In this document: piece by piece, positions 8,144-17,407 of the stretch
Layout of the letters: each line of letters starts with the position of its first letter
How positions within the stretch are numbered: the first letter of the stretch is position 1
NCBI GenBank assembly: GCA_016840285.1
Contig: JAEOSR010000050.1
Span: forward strand, 7,445-71,444
DNA: 64,000 bases
DNA from: Candidatus Hodarchaeota archaeon
GTDB lineage: Archaea > Asgardarchaeota > Heimdallarchaeia > Hodarchaeales > Hodarchaeaceae
Direction: 5' to 3'
The notes under the pieces: model-generated
Database searches by the model: none
What the model was told of the DNA's origin: nothing
The model's input: only the letters and a program-made list of their open reading frames with translations
Made by a program: the position numbers and the translations under genes

Positions 8144-9241
8144 CTATGCAAAAGCAAAATATGTCTTAATCTGTTCTCCAAATTTTGAATAAAGACCAGA
8201 GTCAATTAATCTATCTTTGTTATTTAAAGATATGAAGAACTGCATTTCGAAAAGGATCAATAATCGTCGTAAAATCTTTCTGAAGAGGAATGTTTCATCC
8301 TCCACAGTTAGGATGGCTTGTGTTACCAATCCTCTCTCAAGGAGAACCTTACGATCAATCCCATCTATCTTTGTCAAATATCTGTAGCCTTTAACGGTTT
8401 CTGTTATCGCTAACGACATTCCTACCATCATCTCACTAAAGAGAGCTGGTTCAACTTGGATTTCGGCTCGTCGGAAATTATAGGAAATGTAAGAAAGGCC
8501 TGATTCACTGTTAACGAATGAAATATTGAACACTTTTAGGGGACTGGCGATTAAATTGGAAGGACTTAAGAAAATGACAAACGAGATGATTAATACTCCT
8601 AGTGAAAAGAAAGCTAAGTACAAGTTTGCAGGGATAGTATAATCAATACGCGACCAGAAGAAAACAATCCCACTCGATGCCAATACTACCCAGCCAATAA
8701 AATAAGACAAAGTAAAATGTTTGATTCGACGTGACCCAGTTCTGAAGATTAGTTTGGCATATGACATAAGATCAATAATGATGATACCCATTGCAAACGA
8801 GATAAATAACAGAAAAAAGGGATCATAATGAACCTGCCATGTATTGGTTAACGTGTCAAGAGATAAATAGTAAAATTTTTCGTTAAAATATCCAAGGATC
8901 GTTCCACCAACAAGAAAAAACATTATATTTGTTTTAATCATATGAAAAGACCCTTTTGACATGTTAACTCCAAGATACAGGAAAAGCAGACCAATAAATG
9001 TTAAACCAAACGTAAAAGCCTGAGACAAGGTAATATATCGTTCTTGGGAAACATCGAAAAACAGAGTAGAAGGAATAATTCCAATTACCCCGATGAGGAA
9101 GAAGAAAAAGGCCACAAAATAAAATAAAATCGGACGAAGTCGAAATCTTCTGTATGAATAAAGAATTGCTATTAAGCAAATTCCAATCGCGAGAATCGAT
9201 AAAAAACATAAAAAAAGATTAAATACATCGATTTCGGCCAT
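8144..9241 (-). CDS. Seven-helix membrane protein with C-terminal longin/roadblock-like domain
   Basis: A 365-residue protein. Residues about 5-245 form seven hydrophobic helices, arranged like the 7TM input domain of archaeal and bacterial sensor kinases (a short outside N-terminus, then RRFRLRPILFYF at a loop). Residues about 255-365 are cytosolic and show a longin/roadblock pattern (SGLSYISYNFRRAE, ALFSEMMVGMSLAITETVKG, ILTVEDETFLFRKILRRLLILFEMQF). There is no kinase, cyclase or methyl-accepting domain, so signal output would go through the longin-like domain, perhaps to a GTPase. It is a paralogue of the protein at 10687-11787; both start MAEIDV and end YFAFA. That shared start makes the ATG at 9241 right rather than the upstream one at 9316. 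A TATA-like TTTCTATAAG lies about 50 bases upstream. Confidence 0.7.
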   Translation of the reverse strand: MAEIDVFNLFLCFLSILAIGICLIAILYSYRRFRLRPILFYFVAFFFFLIGVIGIIPSTLFFDVSQERYITLSQAFTFGLTFIGLLFLYLGVNMSKGSFHMIKTNIMFFLVGGTILGYFNEKFYYLSLDTLTNTWQVHYDPFFLLFISFAMGIIIIDLMSYAKLIFRTGSRRIKHFTLSYFIGWVVLASSGIVFFWSRIDYTIPANLYLAFFSLGVLIISFVIFLSPSNLIASPLKVFNISFVNSESGLSYISYNFRRAEIQVEPALFSEMMVGMSLAITETVKGYRYLTKIDGIDRKVLLERGLVTQAILTVEDETFLFRKILRRLLILFEMQFFISLNNKDRLIDSGLYSKFGEQIKTYFAFA

Positions 9242-9586
9242 TAAAAACACATTATTCTTTGTAATCAAACAGAAGATGAATGAAATGGTAGTCTTATAGA
9301 AAACGTAATCAATCACGATTAATAGACTATTGTTACTTTTTAAGATAATCTAGTAAATTTATCGTTGAGTTCCAAATTATTGGAGATATTGTAACTTCTT
9401 AAAAGATTAATTAAACCGACTATTTCCTCTATTGGACTGTTAGAGAGAAAATCTCTGAATTAAGGTTCCTGATCTGAACATTAAACATTGATTTTATGTT
9501 TTAATTGTCAGAAAAATGAAGAATAAAATAAACACATTATAGAATTATTAGAATGGAAGATGAATTGACCCTTTTTGCTATCAAAA
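9242..9586. other. Intergenic region, no gene seen
   Basis: 345 AT-rich bases between the methyltransferase and the second 7TM-longin gene, both on the minus strand. It holds a TATA-like element for the downstream gene (minus strand, about 9293-9303) and a small inverted repeat AGAGA-AAA-TCTCT at 9444-9456. I see no convincing small gene or RNA. Confidence 0.4.
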
Positions 9587-10690
9587 TTAAGATTTCGCCT
9601 TTTGTGCCCTGAACACACCTGCAAGTGTTGTTCGTTTATAATCTACAATCTTCGCCTCTTCTAGCCACCTGAGAAAGTCTTCATGGGAGAAGAAACCTGT
9701 GACTTCCTCATGAACCCGCATATTAAGCTGCATATAAGGAGTATCAATTGGGAGCGTGCCTTGGTTGCCTAAAACTATTCCACCTGGTTTCAGCACCCTT
9801 CCCATCTCGAGTATGGCTGCTCGGGGATCAGAAGTCCAATGTAAAATCTGTTGGAAATAAATAGCGTCGAAACTGTTATCCTCAAATTCTAAACTTTCAG
9901 CTCTCATTGCTTTAAACTTCGGGTAATTATCAGATGTCAATTCTGGTGCCAAGGAACCCTTCATTGTGGTTCGCAGAACCTCCACCAAAATTTCTGCGAA
10001 ATCGTTTCTAGCAGTCTCAATAAAAGATGCAACAGCATCGATTGCTGTAATTTTTTTCTTACCTTCGAACATTATCCACATTTCTGCTGTTTCTCGTCCA
10101 GCTCCACACCCAATATCTAACAAACTTTCACCAGGGACTTTCTTTGGGGGTGTAAAAGCGAATGTTACTTTCCGTAGAGCGGAATAGAGTTTATTTGTCA
10201 AAGCTTCATCATAATCGAATAAGTGAGGGCCCACCTCGTCCAAACGATCCGCAAAAGTAACTTTCTCACCCTTTAATCTTCTTGGTAGTTGTCGTGCAAA
10301 ATCCTTTGGCACACGAGCTGCATTATAAATTTTCTCAAAATCAGAAACACTTAACAAATCTTTAAGGGCAGGAATTTTGAATTTAGGATGTTTTGTGTAT
10401 TTTCCTGTTGTTTCATCAAAAGATATAAGCGTTTCATCGTCTTCTACCAGAGTATCTAAAACCTCTTTCAAATATTTAGTTTCTTTATAGTTTAATCCCT
10501 CCTCAAATTCTTGAAGACTCTGGGATTGATCTAGAAAATCAAAAAATCCATCATTTTCCAAACTATGAAGTATAAGAAACCGATTTACTTTTTCAAATCG
10601 TTTACCAACACTTCCAATTGGCCCTAATTTCGTTATTAAGGTAATCCAAGCCTTTAATCTACTCATAACCTTAACCTCGACTTTTGTCAT
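9587..10690 (-). CDS. Class I SAM-dependent methyltransferase
   Basis: A 367-residue methyltransferase. The N-terminal 150 residues are helical and include a possible winged helix (LKEVLDTLVEDDETLISFDETTG), like the dimerisation domain of O-methyltransferases. The catalytic domain starts near residue 190 with motif I LLDIGCGAGRETAEMW, an acidic residue after strand 2 (ITAIDAVA), motif post-II (AESLEFEDNSFDAIYFQQILHW) and LKPGGIVLGNQG. The substrate is unknown. The ATG overlaps the stop of the upstream 7TM-longin gene (ATGA, 10687-10690), so the two are translationally coupled. This suggests a shared signalling or membrane-lipid/small-molecule function. Confidence 0.75.
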   Translation of the reverse strand: MTKVEVKVMSRLKAWITLITKLGPIGSVGKRFEKVNRFLILHSLENDGFFDFLDQSQSLQEFEEGLNYKETKYLKEVLDTLVEDDETLISFDETTGKYTKHPKFKIPALKDLLSVSDFEKIYNAARVPKDFARQLPRRLKGEKVTFADRLDEVGPHLFDYDEALTNKLYSALRKVTFAFTPPKKVPGESLLDIGCGAGRETAEMWIMFEGKKKITAIDAVASFIETARNDFAEILVEVLRTTMKGSLAPELTSDNYPKFKAMRAESLEFEDNSFDAIYFQQILHWTSDPRAAILEMGRVLKPGGIVLGNQGTLPIDTPYMQLNMRVHEEVTGFFSHEDFLRWLEEAKIVDYKRTTLAGVFRAQKAKS

Positions 10691-11787
10691 GCGAAAGCAA
10701 AATATACCTTGACTTTTTCTCCAAAGCCTTTATAAAGATCAGAATCAATAACCTTATCTTCCGTCCCAAGTAATGGATAAAATTCCATCTCGAAAAGAAT
10801 TAACAAACGCTTCAATATCCGTCTAAAAAGGATTGTTTCGTCCTCTACTGTCAAAACTGCCTGGGTTTCCAACCCTCGTTCTAGGAGAATCTTCCGATCA
10901 ACACCATCAATTCTCTTCAAATATCTATTACCTTTCACAGTTTCTTTCAGTGCGAGTGAGATCCCAGTTATTACACCGCTGAAGAGGGCTGGCTCGACTT
11001 CTAGCTCCGATTTTCTAAAATTATAACTAAACCTGGGAAGTCCAGACTCTGTATCGACAAATGAAAGATAATACACCTTGAGGGGACTTGCTATCAGGTT
11101 TGACGGGTTTATAAAAATAATGAAAGATATTATCAGCACCCCAAATGAAAAAAATGCAAGATATAGATTTGCAGCTAAATAAGAGACAAAAGCGTCTATA
11201 CGAGACAAAAAGAAGACTACTCCACTCGATGCTAACACTAACCATCCAATAAAATACGTAAAAGCGAAAAATTTACCTGTTCCAGATCTAATAATCAATC
11301 TAGCGTACGAAATAAGTTCGATAATAAGTATCAACATCGCAAAGGAAATAAAAACTAGAAATGCAGGATTGTAATGAACCATCCACGTATTGGTGAGAGT
11401 ATCAAGGGTCAAATGATAAAACTGTGGATTAAAATATCCAAGCATTGTTCCACCCACCATGAAAAACATTAAGTTTGTTTTGATCAAAGGGAGTGAACCC
11501 TTTGACGTACTAATCCCGAGATATAAAAAAAGAAGGCCAAAAAAGGTGAGTCCGAAAGTGTATGCTTGAGAAAATGTGATAAAATTAGCCTGGGAAGCAT
11601 CGAAAATGAGAGTGCTTGGAAGAATACCGAGAACTCCCACGAGAAACATAAAGAAAGCGCCAAAATAAAACAAAATAGGTCGTAACCTAAATTTTCGATA
11701 CGATAGATATATAGCTAATAAACAGATTGTTATTGCTATTATTGATATTAAACATAACAAGAGGTTGATTACATCGATCTCTGCCAT
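10687..11787 (-). CDS. Seven-helix membrane protein with C-terminal longin/roadblock-like domain (paralogue)
   Basis: A 366-residue paralogue of the protein at 8144-9241, collinear along its whole length. Seven hydrophobic helices (about residues 5-245) are followed by the longin-like domain (SGLPRFSYNFRKSELEVEPALFSGVITGISLALKETVKG and AVLTVEDETILFRRILKRLLILFEMEF). The cytosolic domain is as well conserved between the paralogues as the membrane part, which argues that both work. The ATG at 11787 gives the same MAEIDV start as its paralogue; an ATG three codons upstream is also possible. Its stop overlaps the start of the methyltransferase, so it is the first gene of a two-gene operon. Confidence 0.7.
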   Translation of the reverse strand: MAEIDVINLLLCLISIIAITICLLAIYLSYRKFRLRPILFYFGAFFMFLVGVLGILPSTLIFDASQANFITFSQAYTFGLTFFGLLFLYLGISTSKGSLPLIKTNLMFFMVGGTMLGYFNPQFYHLTLDTLTNTWMVHYNPAFLVFISFAMLILIIELISYARLIIRSGTGKFFAFTYFIGWLVLASSGVVFFLSRIDAFVSYLAANLYLAFFSFGVLIISFIIFINPSNLIASPLKVYYLSFVDTESGLPRFSYNFRKSELEVEPALFSGVITGISLALKETVKGNRYLKRIDGVDRKILLERGLETQAVLTVEDETILFRRILKRLLILFEMEFYPLLGTEDKVIDSDLYKGFGEKVKVYFAFA

Positions 11788-11984
11788 TTTGTACACTTTT
11801 AAGTTTGCAAGCTGTTTTCATTACTGACTTCGAATAAGTACCCCTCAATTATTTGTGTATTCATATAATGACTATTAAGATACACATCAGCTATATATCA
11901 TCGATGTATAGGATGAACATTGGATATTAAAAAGATGATTTTCATAATATAAAAATCTAACTTTATTAATTTGAATAAAATACA

Positions 11985-13034
11985 TTATTCCTCTGCGAGA
12001 ATTAAAATCTCATTTACTTTATTCTTTTTTGAAGTAAGAGCATACTTGTAATCTTTAATAAAAATGTTAGCGTTTTTTTTGTAACTGAGTAATAATTTTT
12101 TCAATGCCTCAATTCCTGGTATTCCAGGATCTCGATAGGAAATCACAACTTTAGAATCTTGAAATTTAGATATTGCTTTTTCAAAGGCCTTAAAAATCTC
12201 CTTTGGATCATTCCATTCGTTTTCAATCAACTTCAATCGCTTATGTTTAGAATTACCGTCTATCAAATCCTCCCATTTATCGTACTGGCAAATTCCCTCA
12301 AGGAAATGATAATAATCTCTATAATCTACTCCAATCCCCTTTGAAGAAATATAGGGAGGATCAAGATAAACTAAGTCATATCCTTCATCTGGGATAGGGA
12401 TATCCTGTATAGGAAAATTAAGAGCCTTATTTATCCTAGAATTATCAAATATTGCCTGATTGCCTTCTCTCAATGCTCGCAACATCAACTCTAGAAAGGG
12501 AGTATCCCATGTTTTCTTGTTCCCGAAACTACGTTTGACATTATTTAAGCGGAGATAAAGATTTTTGCGATGGAATAGATTAAAAGGACGCTTTTGAATA
12601 CAGGCCTGAAAAAGAGCAAAATAACAGAGTGCTTTTTCATATTGATCTTTCAGATGGGAAATATTTTGAACCAGAATGTCTAACAGCATATTCTCTTCAT
12701 TGGTATAATAGATATCTTTAAATTGGTCTTGGATAATCGTACGATAGTTATACCCATTTTTACTCTTAAACAGTGATTCTATTCGTGTTGGGTCTAATTT
12801 TTTATTCTTATTTTCAATTAGGGCTTTCCCAATAAACCAATTTGAAATGAGAATATCATTATAGGTAATTTCTTTCCCCATTCTTTTAAACATATAGCTG
12901 ACTGCGCCTGTCCCACCAAATGCATCTAGAACAGTTTCAAAACCGATCTTTTGGAAAATAGGTTGAAACCAATCAAGTAATTTGAGTTTACTTCCCTGGT
13001 ATCTAGTCTGTGGGAAAGGAACTTGCATTTTCAT
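11985..13034 (-). CDS. DNA adenine methylase, D12 class (Dam/M.DpnII-like)
   Basis: A 349-residue alpha-class N6-adenine DNA methyltransferase. The N-terminus has the D12 signature FPQTRYQGSKLKLLDW (AdoMet contact), then motif I DAFGGTGAVSYMFK, a helical target-recognition region in the middle, and motif IV YLDPPYISS about two-thirds along. The substrate would be adenine in a short DNA site. No restriction endonuclease is adjacent, so it is either an orphan methylase or one whose partner is elsewhere. It is on the same strand as the saccharopine genes and 50 bases after the SDH stop codon side, but shows no functional link to them. Confidence 0.8.
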   Translation of the reverse strand: MKMQVPFPQTRYQGSKLKLLDWFQPIFQKIGFETVLDAFGGTGAVSYMFKRMGKEITYNDILISNWFIGKALIENKNKKLDPTRIESLFKSKNGYNYRTIIQDQFKDIYYTNEENMLLDILVQNISHLKDQYEKALCYFALFQACIQKRPFNLFHRKNLYLRLNNVKRSFGNKKTWDTPFLELMLRALREGNQAIFDNSRINKALNFPIQDIPIPDEGYDLVYLDPPYISSKGIGVDYRDYYHFLEGICQYDKWEDLIDGNSKHKRLKLIENEWNDPKEIFKAFEKAISKFQDSKVVISYRDPGIPGIEALKKLLLSYKKNANIFIKDYKYALTSKKNKVNEILILAEE

Positions 13035-13084
13035 CTTCTCTAAAGGAGATCAAAAAAATTCCCTCCATTTCATCTTAATATAAC

Positions 13085-14413
13085 CTAGATTTTCTCTATT
13101 CGGTCAGAAAACCCTATATTAAGTACCTCTAACTCTTTCAAGACTGGTTCATAAATATTTTTGTGTACAGGAATTAGAACACCTTTATCGGTGATTTTTT
13201 CATCTAATATCATGCGAACACCTATTGCACAAGGTAAACCAACTGTTCGTGACATAGAGGTGGGGCCATCCTTAATTCCAAAATCAATCATGGTACTAGT
13301 GTTTCTTTCTTTACCTATAGGTAATTCATATTCGAATTCGTGAACCAAGATTAACATATCCCGTTCACCAGGTGAATATTGCAAGCGTTTCTCCCATTGA
13401 TGACATAGAGCATCAAGAGGTGATATTTTGTTTGAAGGAACTTGATCATTTCCAAATAGTCCCATCCATTCAAATCGATTGATAATATCATCATCTTCAG
13501 CTATATCGAATTTTTTCGTGAATTCATGTTTGGAATCTGAATCCAACGGTTTTCCTAGGAGTTTATTCATTAATTGACCGTAAGTAAATCCTGAAGGAAG
13601 TTCTAATTCTTCTAAATCCATATATCCCGAATCTGCAAGTTTTTTAAGAGCACGACACCACCCTGTATTACGAAGAGTTCCGCGAAACATTGTTTTTGTC
13701 TCAGGAATCTCATAAATGTCTATATAAGGTGTTGAATCACGATTAGGATAAGCCTCATAATCATCTTCTAAGCCCTCAACTGGATAAGGATAGTAATTGT
13801 CAAACAGTTCTTCACCTGGAATTTCTACAACTTTACTTTCTTTTTGGTATTTTGCAGGATTCCTGCCTGCCAGAATCACCCCTCGGGGTGACCAAGATAA
13901 CTTATATTTCCATGGCGTTGTTACCGCATCTGGAGCGGGTAATCCTCCACAATAAGATTTGAAAGAAAGGATTTTTCCTCCTCTTGCATGAACATCATCA
14001 ATGATTTTTTTTGCTGACATATGGTCTATCCCTGGATCCACACCTATTTCATTTAGAATAGTGATCCCAACATTTTTTGCCTCCTCATCCAATGCTTTCA
14101 TTTCAGGACTAACATACGACGTTGTCACCATATGTTTCTTGTACTTAATACACGATTTTGCTACCTGAACATGATAAATATAGGGAAGTAGACTGACAGC
14201 TAAATCACATTCCTTCACCAACTCATCTAGCTCTTCTTCAGATGCTTTTGTGATATCGAACTCCTTTGCTATACCATTAGGATGGTCTCCGATGAGATTT
14301 ACAGCCTTGCTTTTCGTTCTACTTGCTACTGTAACTTGAAAACCATGATCCAATAAATATGTCACAGGAGGCCCAGCGACCATTCCTGCACCCAGAATCA
14401 AGACTTTTTTCAC
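13085..14413 (-). CDS. Saccharopine dehydrogenase, glutamate-forming (LYS9/SDH-type)
   Basis: A 442-residue NAD(P)-dependent enzyme matching the C-terminal half of the eukaryotic bifunctional lysine-degrading enzyme AASS: it splits saccharopine to glutamate and aminoadipate semialdehyde. The Rossmann motif GAGMVAGPP is at residues 8-16, followed by SLLPYIYHVQVAKSCI, then NEIGVDPGIDHMSAKK and the saccharopine-site segment SYCGGLPAPDAVTTPWKYKLSWSP. It is downstream of the LKR-type gene on the same strand with a 61-base gap. Lysine degradation is the likelier direction; the same reactions run in reverse in fungal lysine synthesis, and no other gene of either pathway is in view. Confidence 0.88.
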   Translation of the reverse strand: MKKVLILGAGMVAGPPVTYLLDHGFQVTVASRTKSKAVNLIGDHPNGIAKEFDITKASEEELDELVKECDLAVSLLPYIYHVQVAKSCIKYKKHMVTTSYVSPEMKALDEEAKNVGITILNEIGVDPGIDHMSAKKIIDDVHARGGKILSFKSYCGGLPAPDAVTTPWKYKLSWSPRGVILAGRNPAKYQKESKVVEIPGEELFDNYYPYPVEGLEDDYEAYPNRDSTPYIDIYEIPETKTMFRGTLRNTGWCRALKKLADSGYMDLEELELPSGFTYGQLMNKLLGKPLDSDSKHEFTKKFDIAEDDDIINRFEWMGLFGNDQVPSNKISPLDALCHQWEKRLQYSPGERDMLILVHEFEYELPIGKERNTSTMIDFGIKDGPTSMSRTVGLPCAIGVRMILDEKITDKGVLIPVHKNIYEPVLKELEVLNIGFSDRIEKI

Positions 14414-14474
14414 TTTTAACTACTCCTTACTTATTAAGATAATTAATTAATTATTTCTTTTGTTTTTAAGGCTT

Positions 14475-15806
14475 CTACTGGCCCTTAAATGTGTCAAATT
14501 CCTCAATATATTTATAGTTAGGTGTCAGCTTTCCCTGATGAGTAATCACTGCATTTTTAATGACTGGTGGTAAATCTAATTCAGAGAAAGGTTTTGAATA
14601 ATCAGCTTTTGCAATTATTGGTATAAACGGCCTTAAAGTCTCACTGAAACTAGTGGAAGATTCCACGGGCAATTCGCAAGGAAGATTATCTACTGCCATA
14701 ATCGATATTCCCATTCCCTTTAGTCCAACGGTTGCTTCATCAGTAAAGGGATTATAGATAAATATTGGATTATCAGGCTTGGTTGTCTTTAATGTGGCCT
14801 CAATACCTCCTTCAACATCGCAAGAAATGTCACCTATGATTTGACATCGGACATCTCTGTCAGATTCAAATTGAGTCTTAAGAAATTTCTTGGTAATCAA
14901 TCTAGGGTACTTATCACTCCAATAAATTGCGTTAATAAGGATAGACAAATATGGGAAATATTCTTTGAAGACTCCTCGATATTTCGTCTTACCATGATCA
15001 TAGTAATGTTGTAAGTCAAAATCACCTTCAATTGGTTCAACCAAATGCTCTTCTTTAAATACAACCTTATAAACGCAATTTGAAGAGAATTCTTTGCGAT
15101 TATAAAAGTCTATTAATTCTGTTGGATCAATCTCCTCGATTGGTAGAAAATCTAACATTGATTGAGCACCAGTTGAAACATTTCCATAACCAGCAAAACC
15201 AACCACAAGAGGAACAAGCTCTTTTGGCAGTCCTTTTTCAATTATTTCTTTACCAACCTCAGATACAGCTTTTTTTGCACTATCTAAAGTATCATATTCC
15301 CAGGTGTGTTTTATCCGCAAAAATGGGTTTTCTACTTTTTTATTCGATTTTACTCTTTGACCAAAACCCCAAAGAATTTCTATCATCCCAGCTAGGCCAG
15401 CCCAATTTCCAAAAAAAATAAGACGAAAACCTTTTTCGTTAACCACCTTCTCATAATCAATGAGGGTATCTCTCTCCATTATCTTTTTCAACATAGGCAT
15501 ATTATGTTTTTGACCTTTTATTGTATGTGAAAAGAAAATATAGGTTTTAGGGGATTTTTGAGCCTCGATGACTGAAAGTGGGATTTCTTTTATCGCGAAA
15601 ATCACATTAGCTTCTTCAATGCCAGGACTTACCTTAACTCCTATTTCACGATATTCTTCATCTTTGAAAGCACGAATTGAAGAACTTTGCACAACAAATT
15701 CGATAGATTCCTTATCAATTAAATCTTTCATATCATTGGGGACAATGGGAACTCTTTTTTCCCAGATATTTTTATCTTCCAACCTAATACCGATTTTATT
15801 TTTCAT
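14475..15806 (-). CDS. Lysine-ketoglutarate reductase / saccharopine-forming enzyme (LYS1/LKR-type)
   Basis: A 443-residue enzyme of the alanine dehydrogenase/transhydrogenase fold, matching the N-terminal half of AASS, which condenses lysine and 2-oxoglutarate to saccharopine. Marks: an N-terminal IGIRLEDKNIWEKRVPIVP, AIKEIP, FFSHTIKGQKHNMPML, the GNWAGLAGMIEILWG segment, and a C-terminal ISCDVEGGIEATLKTT. A Rossmann-like VVGFAGYGNVSTGAQ binds the cofactor. The ATG at 15806 is chosen because a GTGATC Shine-Dalgarno site sits three bases before it; an upstream ATG at 15836 lacks one. With the SDH gene it forms a two-gene operon, the two functions that animals and plants carry as one fused protein. 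Confidence 0.85.
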   Translation of the reverse strand: MKNKIGIRLEDKNIWEKRVPIVPNDMKDLIDKESIEFVVQSSSIRAFKDEEYREIGVKVSPGIEEANVIFAIKEIPLSVIEAQKSPKTYIFFSHTIKGQKHNMPMLKKIMERDTLIDYEKVVNEKGFRLIFFGNWAGLAGMIEILWGFGQRVKSNKKVENPFLRIKHTWEYDTLDSAKKAVSEVGKEIIEKGLPKELVPLVVGFAGYGNVSTGAQSMLDFLPIEEIDPTELIDFYNRKEFSSNCVYKVVFKEEHLVEPIEGDFDLQHYYDHGKTKYRGVFKEYFPYLSILINAIYWSDKYPRLITKKFLKTQFESDRDVRCQIIGDISCDVEGGIEATLKTTKPDNPIFIYNPFTDEATVGLKGMGISIMAVDNLPCELPVESSTSFSETLRPFIPIIAKADYSKPFSELDLPPVIKNAVITHQGKLTPNYKYIEEFDTFKGQ

Positions 15807-15926
15807 TAGGATCACTACCAAACTAGATTTTCTCATTTTATAATTTTAATATAACACTTGTCTGAAGTCTGCCTCCTTCACAGTAATTTGTAACTTTTTT
15901 TTAAAATTTTGTTTGTCTCATGATAA

Positions 15927-16343
15927 ATTAATTACCAAAGGAGTATCAATCGGGGCGTCCGCAATACGGGTCATTTGGGGCGTTTTGTCGAATTACTGAC
16001 CTATAAGGCCAAACTCATGGATAAAAGAGTAATAGTAATTGACGAAACAGACACCAGTAAGACCTGTTCGTTATGTGGTCATAAGAAAAACATGATGTCT
16101 CTTTTTAAAAGGATTTATCATTGTGAGATTTGCGGAGCTATTTTCAACCGAGATAAGAATTCTGCGGGCTATATCCTGACGCGGTTCTTCTCACAACATG
16201 CTCTGTGGACGAGCTATCAGCATTTCTTTAAGCTCTTAGGAAGTGGTGGTAATCTAAGACACACAGCCCAAGGTGAAACGAAAGTCTCCCATTACTGTTG
16301 TCCCCCATTCAAGACCGCTTTAATGGGTTCAGCGGACTCGTAG
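15927..16343 (+). pseudogene. tnpB: Truncated TnpB (IS200/IS605 family OrfB), C-terminal remnant
   Basis: The open frame from 15927 encodes only the last part of TnpB, the RNA-guided nuclease of IS200/IS605 elements: LLTYKAKLMDKRVIVIDE (end of the RuvC region), the zinc ribbon CSLCGHKK...CEICGA and the RuvC-III segment NRDKNSAGYI. A whole TnpB is near 400 residues; about 270 N-terminal residues, including the first two catalytic acids, are missing. The frame is blocked upstream by TAA at 15924. No tnpA, and no full left end, is visible. It is a dead remnant, 3' end of an old insertion between the LKR gene and the SSB gene. In-frame TTG at 15975 could start translation but the product would be inactive as a nuclease. 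Confidence 0.75.
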
Positions 16344-16574
16344 GAAGATGTCTCCGTTAGGTGACAGCAGTTCACTATAATGATTTTGCCACTCTATAAT
16401 TGTAGAAAATCTTCTTCTTTGATAATCTTTCAACCCGATAAATCAAATATTGAAAAACACCATGTATAGAGGATTAGCTAACATAAAAAAATACCTTAAT
16501 AGAAAAAATAAGGAAAATAAAAAGTGTGGGTTCGGAATTGAGAGAAAGAAATCCTTTCAGATAATAGAGAGATT

Positions 16575-17099
16575 TTACCAGCGACTTCTATCTCGATCTC
16601 GTGAACGACCCCTATCACCCGAAGAATAACCACCTCGATCACGATCTCTGTCACCACCTCGGTCGTATCCACCATAACTCCGACGTGGTCTTCTTCTACG
16701 AGTATCCTCATGAACTTCTTCAGATCGGTCATTATCCATATCAACAGAATCTAGAGTAATAACTTCATCAGTATCCTCAAGATTACCCCACTTTCCTAGC
16801 GCTAGGCGCATGTGTTCTTGGAAAACATTGACATAACCATTCTTGACAATATATGTGCTACCCTCAGTGACTTGATCAATTGTTTCATCCCAAAGGGTAA
16901 GAATAATCGTTCCAGTCGGATCCCCGATTTTGATATCTGCTAATCGATGTTCTTCATTTGTTTTTCGAGACGTTATCGTACGTGATTCACCTTTTTCAAC
17001 GGCTACGAATGTGACTTGAAGTTTTCGGTCGAAAGGTGACAATTCGCTAATTTTCATTTCTTTTAATTCGATTTCAGTTTCTTCTTGAGATTCGCTCAT
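16575..17099 (-). CDS. ssb: OB-fold ssDNA-binding protein with Arg/Gly/Asp-rich tail (SOSS-B/SSB-like)
   Basis: A 174-residue protein. Residues about 12-110 match the single OB fold of crenarchaeal SSB and eukaryotic SOSS-B: MKISELSPFDRKLQVTFVAV, IGDPTGTIILTLWDET, then VKNGYVNVFQEHMRLALGKWG. The last 55 residues are a low-complexity tail of RD, RG and YGG repeats ending SRDRDRSRW, like the flexible basic/acidic tails of SSBs and RNA-binding proteins; it is probably for protein contacts or phase behaviour. The ATG at 17099 is preferred to one at 17153 because the intervening codons match nothing and the chosen one begins MSESQEETEIE. A GTGA box lies just upstream. Confidence 0.82.
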   Translation of the reverse strand: MSESQEETEIELKEMKISELSPFDRKLQVTFVAVEKGESRTITSRKTNEEHRLADIKIGDPTGTIILTLWDETIDQVTEGSTYIVKNGYVNVFQEHMRLALGKWGNLEDTDEVITLDSVDMDNDRSEEVHEDTRRRRPRRSYGGYDRGGDRDRDRGGYSSGDRGRSRDRDRSRW

Positions 17100-17407
17100 A
17101 TTTTTCACGTGTGTTTTCTTTTCACGATAGCTAATGCTTCGCTTGATTATCACATAAAAACAGACTTAGGTAAAATCAGATATACTGAAGCATTCTCAAG
17201 CCCTTTGATGTGAAATAAAGCGTAAATCGTGCAAATTAGCTGGAAAAAAAAGAGAATTATTAACCTTTTTATTTTTAGGGAAAAAAACTATTGTTACAAG
17301 GATATCTTATTGATTACTTACTATTCCCAATACTGCTTCATCGTGAGCAACTAATTTTAAATAATACCAAATTCAGAGTAAATTAAGGTTTTTCTGAGAG
17401 AAAAGCG
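17100..17407. other. Divergent promoter region
   Basis: 308 bases between the SSB gene (minus) and a DNA methylase gene (plus). A plus-strand TATA-like TTTTAAATAA at about 17357-17366 precedes the methylase ATG at 17408 by about 45 bases. A minus-strand TTTTTATGTG near 17148-17157 could serve the SSB gene. No small gene is seen. Confidence 0.4.
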
